Under the pieces are notes generated by a model that was not told the origin of the DNA, did no database searches, and worked only from the letters and a program-made list of their open reading frames with translations. From contig VWZF01005807.1 of assembly GCA_013396755.1 (NCBI GenBank), forward strand, positions 1,519,746 through 1,583,745: a DNA stretch of 64,000 bases, written 5' to 3'. The translations under genes and the position numbers were made by a program. Below, in pieces: positions 60,190 to 64,000 of the stretch (position 1 is the stretch's first letter; each line of letters opens with the position of its first letter). The stretch comes from Sclerurus mexicanus (Eukaryota; Chordata; Aves; Passeriformes; Furnariidae).

Positions 60190-60771
60190 GTGTGTAGTTG
60201 CACAGCTGTGATCTAGCTGGTATGGAGACATGGTGAAATGGTTCCCATGACTGGAGGGATGAAGGCTCTTTAGGAAGCACAGGCTGGGAAGATGAGGAAG
60301 TGAAGAGAGAATTTTATGTGAGAGAACAGCTGGAGTGCATAGAGCTCTGCCTGGAAGCCAAAATCTTATTCATTAGGAATGAAAAGAAGACAAGTAAAGG
60401 TGGCACTATGCTGGGTGTCTGCTATAGGCCAATAGAGTAGGAAGAGCAAGTGGATTAGGACAAATAGGAGCAGCCTCACATTCTCAGGCCCTGACCCTCA
60501 TGGGGTCACTTCCATCCACTGGAGGGGCAGCACAACAGAACAAAACAAAGAACCTGTCTCCATCACTTTGCACCCTACCATCACCGTAAGAGTGACTGAG
60601 GATACCCAGAGAGTTTGAGAAGTCTGCATCCCTGCAGATACTCCCAAACAGTCTGGACACAGTCCTGAGCAACCAACTAAAGCCTGTCCTGCTTGAGCAA
60701 AGGATGGTTGTTGGACCATTTGACCTTCAGAGGTCCCTTCCAACCTCAGCTAATCTGTGATTCTGTGATTT
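60190..60771 (+). mobile_element. CR1 LINE with internal deletion, plus strand
   Basis: The 5' part (about 60240-60520) matches the endonuclease half of CR1 ORF2: GGCTCTTTAGGAAGCACAGG, then a block corresponding to 'GVCYRP' (GGTGTCTGCTATAGGCC near 60414), then CCTCATGGGG near 60497. The 3' part (about 60600-60771) is the CR1 3' untranslated end, with TTTGACCTTCAGAGGTCCC, CTTCCAACCTCAGC and terminal TCTGTGATTCTGTGATT octamers. Some two kilobases expected between them, including the whole reverse-transcriptase domain, are missing. The copy is therefore a deletion derivative. Confidence 0.85.
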
Positions 60772-60892
60772 GCCATGCCACTTTAAAATTTTCTTTAGTT
60801 CTTTACTCATTTTCTTCTGGAGCTTTTCTTTTCTTTTACTACATGCATGTCTTGTATTAATTTATTTTAGCTGAAAGTAATAGTGACAGATG

Positions 60893-60960
60893 TTTGGTTT
60901 TGTGGGTTTTTTTTTGTTTGTTTGTTTTGCTTTTTGTTTTTTGTGTTTTTTTTTCCTTTT
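60893..60960 (+). repeat. T/G-rich low-complexity tract
   Basis: T runs with GTTTG and TTTTTG units. It is the opposite-strand equivalent of the A/C-rich tracts seen elsewhere. Confidence 0.75.
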
Positions 60961-61258
60961 ACTGTTTCTTTCACATGCATTAAGCATCCACATTTGAAAC
61001 TGTTTACATATATATTAAATATTCTGCACAATAGAAAGAGAGTTTTTGAAAATGTTAAATTTAGTGTTCACAATAGAGTAATATAGTTTGGGACTTCTGA
61101 AGATAACAACTGATTCCTTTCATTTCAGTGTAAGTCTATCCTTCAGAGCTTTCTCAACATATTTGCACCAGGTCAGTGAATAAGAGTCAGGGATAAATGA
61201 TGATCATGGTTTTGGCAGAAACAGGCAAATCACAAATATTCCTACTTTGTCTTATTAA

Positions 61259-61283
61259 AATTATTATTATTATTATTATTTTT
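61259..61283 (+). repeat. (TTA)n microsatellite
   Basis: About eight tandem TTA units. Confidence 0.85.
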
Positions 61284-64000
61284 CTAAGAACAGATTGAAT
61301 AAGGAAAAATACAAAGTCCAATACTGGATGTTTTTTTAAATATAGACTTAAAAAACTTCCAAGAGTACATCTTAATTATCTACAGTTGCAACTATTGAGT
61401 AGAAAAATAGGTGAATAAAAGACCAAGTACAGATGAAAAAAACAGTCAATCCAAAATTAAAATATTAATCCTTTATATTCTAATTGGCTAATTATATGTG
61501 CAATTGAAAGTCCTTACTCAAAAGAGGTCAACTTTATCTCATTTTTGAAGATGTTACTGTTTTTCTTTCTGTATGCAACATAAAGGGTGACTTCCACAGA
61601 CAGAAGATATCCACAAAATAAATATATTTGTCAATGGATACTTTTTATGGATCATGCTTAGGACTGATCACTGACTGCAGTGGTAGAATTTATCTCTATG
61701 CTTTATAGTCAATGCATGTGAATACGCCCCTTCAAGGGGGACAATTCATCTGACTGACAAAAGAGGACTAAACTGGGTAACTTTAAGTTATGCACATATA
61801 GCTGTAGGTGTCTAAAGTTATGGTAGATAAATTTCAGTTCAAGTGTCCATGACTATTATCAAAACTGAGTATGTTAAAAATAAAAAACATTCTGTGTACT
61901 TAAAAATCTCACATTGCTGAAAAGAAATAATGGAAAACTGATTTGATTCTCAAGTGACAGAGACCTTACACTTTCTCTTCTGAGTTTTAGAAGAATCTAT
62001 GCATAGAAGAGGCCATTGAGAGGGACTAGTTGGCAGTTATATGACACCTAAATCAGTTTCATCATATAAACACCAATGTCTTTAAAAATGTGAAGGTTAA
62101 ACGTGTCAGTGCTCTGTATGTCATTTCCCTAAGAGAAGAAATTAAATCTTAGTAAAACTACAGAAGAAAACTTGCATAACTCAATAAAGAGCAGTCATTT
62201 TGAAAGAAAAAAAAATAATAATAATAAAATCCTTCAGTTACACACAGCAGAACACAAGCCAGAAGATATGACATTTAAGCTTTAAAATGGTGCTATACAT
62301 ACAGTCTGGAGTTAGCATCCAATACACACAAAATCAACAATTTAATTTTGATGTTCAACATTTGTCACAGGAAGCTACAACTACAGTCCTATTTGCTCTC
62401 TGAGGTTTCAGAGACAAAAAAATATATTTATGCTATTCAGGCATTTCCTCTAATGTGGCAATTTTTTTGCCTAATTTCATGACAGATGTAACTATTATCA
62501 GCCACTTCCTTTTGTCCAGTCTGGAAATTCTAGCTCAACCTTTAGCATGACTCCTAATAGCAGATGCTTAATGACAGAACATACCAACTCTCCTAACAAT
62601 TCCTTGCTTAAGGTTATATTACATAATTTATTCTGTCGGTACAGTTTAAATTAGACTAAATGGTGTGACATGAATTTTAAAATGAGTTTCTAGTGAAAGA
62701 TGCAGACATGAGGTCAAAGCTAGCAACTGGGGCATTCAGTGACCTGAATTTTGACCTTTTTCTTTTTCTTTTAATACTTAGTTTTGCACAGACATATGCC
62801 TCATGATGACTTTGTTACATAACTGAGAGACTTATATTTAAAAAATACTCATCTTTTTGTATTTTTTTTTTTTCATTCCATCTTCTCCTACATACACTTT
62901 CCCTACTTCATCTACCTCATTGATCCTTCTGGTTAACAAATAAATTTAAGGGAATTGTTTGAACACTTGGACATGAATCTTAATCTGAAATTCCTTGAAT
63001 ATCTCTAAACTTTATATCACTGGGAAGAAACAAGCACAAGCACAAGCCCCATGTGCTCATTGAGCTGTTTCTTCTATATTTTAAACTCCCCCAAAAGAAT
63101 AATGCACGGGATAAAATGTTCATCTGTAAACCACTCAAAAACTAAAGCCATAACAAATCCCATAATTTTCAGTAGAAGACTGTAAAATATTCCATCAGAA
63201 TAGGCAAATCACTTGAAATCCAATAAGAGTGCTGTTAAGAGTGTTGTGACTAGCAAGAATGTCCATGGCACAGTGGGGTACCATAACACAGGACACAGCT
63301 CTGAAACAGCTGACTAAATTGCTGGAAGCAGTGCAGCTGAACAAGCACCCTACATGACTCAAAGTAAGATATCCTGCTTCACATCAGAGTCAATGAAGCC
63401 TGTGTTAAGTGTTGTGCTAACATATTTATGCTTCTGTTGGTACCCTAACGAGCCTATTTAGATTCACCTAAAGTATCTCTTTGTACCAGGGTGCCAGGCA
63501 AGCAGACATAGGCTTGATGCATGTAATACTCATTGAGACAAAAAGCACTTTACTCAGTGGAGAACCTGTTTCCTTCTCCAAGAGCCTGACACACACAGCT
63601 CATTGAAGCTGATTTTAAAACTGCTATTGGCTTAAAGGGAATGAGAACCAGACTTGACGTTCTCCAGCAGTGGGTAAGAAGCTGTAGAGGGAGAATAAAG
63701 TCAGGGGAACAAGCAGTGCAATGGAGGAGAAGGAAAACCATCAAATGCTAAATATTTTCTTTTATCTTCTCCACAAAAGAAAGATGGCCCTAATATAGCT
63801 ATTAGACTAGCAAATGGGAAACACCAGCTTCCTTAAGCTGTTATTGTTGTCACTAGGCATTTTAATGACTCCATTTAGCACTGCAGCATTTCTTTTGCTC
63901 AACACTGACTAATAACACGCTGAGATAGTTACATGCTTTGCAACTGGGTTTTATTGAAGAATGGAAAGGTGAATGCCTGGGGATTTTGCTCTTAAAACTG

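Larger units (their letters stand above)
60772..64000. other. AT-rich non-coding sequence
   Basis: No gene is recognised. A T/G-rich tract lies at 60893-60960 and a (TTA)n repeat at 61259-61283. The last kilobase (63000-64000) is somewhat less AT-rich but shows no family or exon that I can support. Confidence 0.5.

Noticed and set aside
1..64000. Mitochondrial insert, tRNA, small nuclear RNA, or CRISPR-like array
   Set aside because: No matching signatures (rRNA core motifs, tRNA box A/B pairs, regularly spaced repeats with unique spacers) were seen on either strand while reading. A covariance-model search would be needed to exclude small RNAs fully.

Overview
The window looks like avian nuclear DNA. 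It is an AT-rich stretch of gene desert (or a very long intron) with no protein-coding gene or RNA gene that I can recognise. The case for a bird rests on several degraded CR1 LINE fragments, some with the typical CR1 3' end (a 'CCCTTCCAACC' block followed by ATTCTRTG-type octamers), and on solo LTRs of avian endogenous-retrovirus type. Turtles and crocodilians also carry CR1, so the call comes from the combination. Open reading frames are short. The longest ones fall in CR1 remnants, in LTRs, or in simple repeats; the rest are about as long as chance allows in AT-rich DNA.

Layout: 1-10 kb is AT-rich unique sequence with an unidentified moderately complex block (about 1.66-2.34 kb) and an old interspersed-repeat-like block near 9.07-9.26 kb. 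A CR1 ORF2 scrap lies on the minus strand at about 10.02-10.24 kb. A 39-base A tract is at 12.16 kb and a (TATC)n microsatellite at 17.10 kb. A solo LTR on the minus strand occupies 19,493-19,949. A G-rich minisatellite with a 300-base assembly gap lies at 22.08-22.78 kb. A probable LTR on the plus strand starts at 27,243, and a probable LTR remnant on the minus strand lies at 30.75-31.05 kb. CR1 copies follow at 33.24-34.88 kb (ORF2, no 3' end), about 36.54-36.67 kb (old 3' end), 39.85-40.00 kb (3' end), 49.05-50.16 kb (ORF2) and 60.19-60.77 kb (a 5' ORF2 piece joined to the 3' end). A second solo LTR, with a perfect 5-base target duplication, occupies 43,312-43,938. A G-quadruplex motif lies at 56.56 kb and an isolated CpG-rich block at 57.6-58.0 kb.

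Nothing here works together as a pathway. What remains functional, if anything, would be regulatory: candidate conserved non-coding stretches (28.4-29.1, 29.6-29.95, 32.1-32.4 and 36.1-36.3 kb), two compact hairpins, LTR promoter and polyadenylation signals, and the CpG-rich block. I found no convincing evidence of a novel multi-gene system. The best targets for a second look are the CpG-rich block, the composite minisatellite, and the two clean hairpins inside candidate conserved non-coding DNA. All repeat family assignments are from memory of family features and were not checked against a repeat library.
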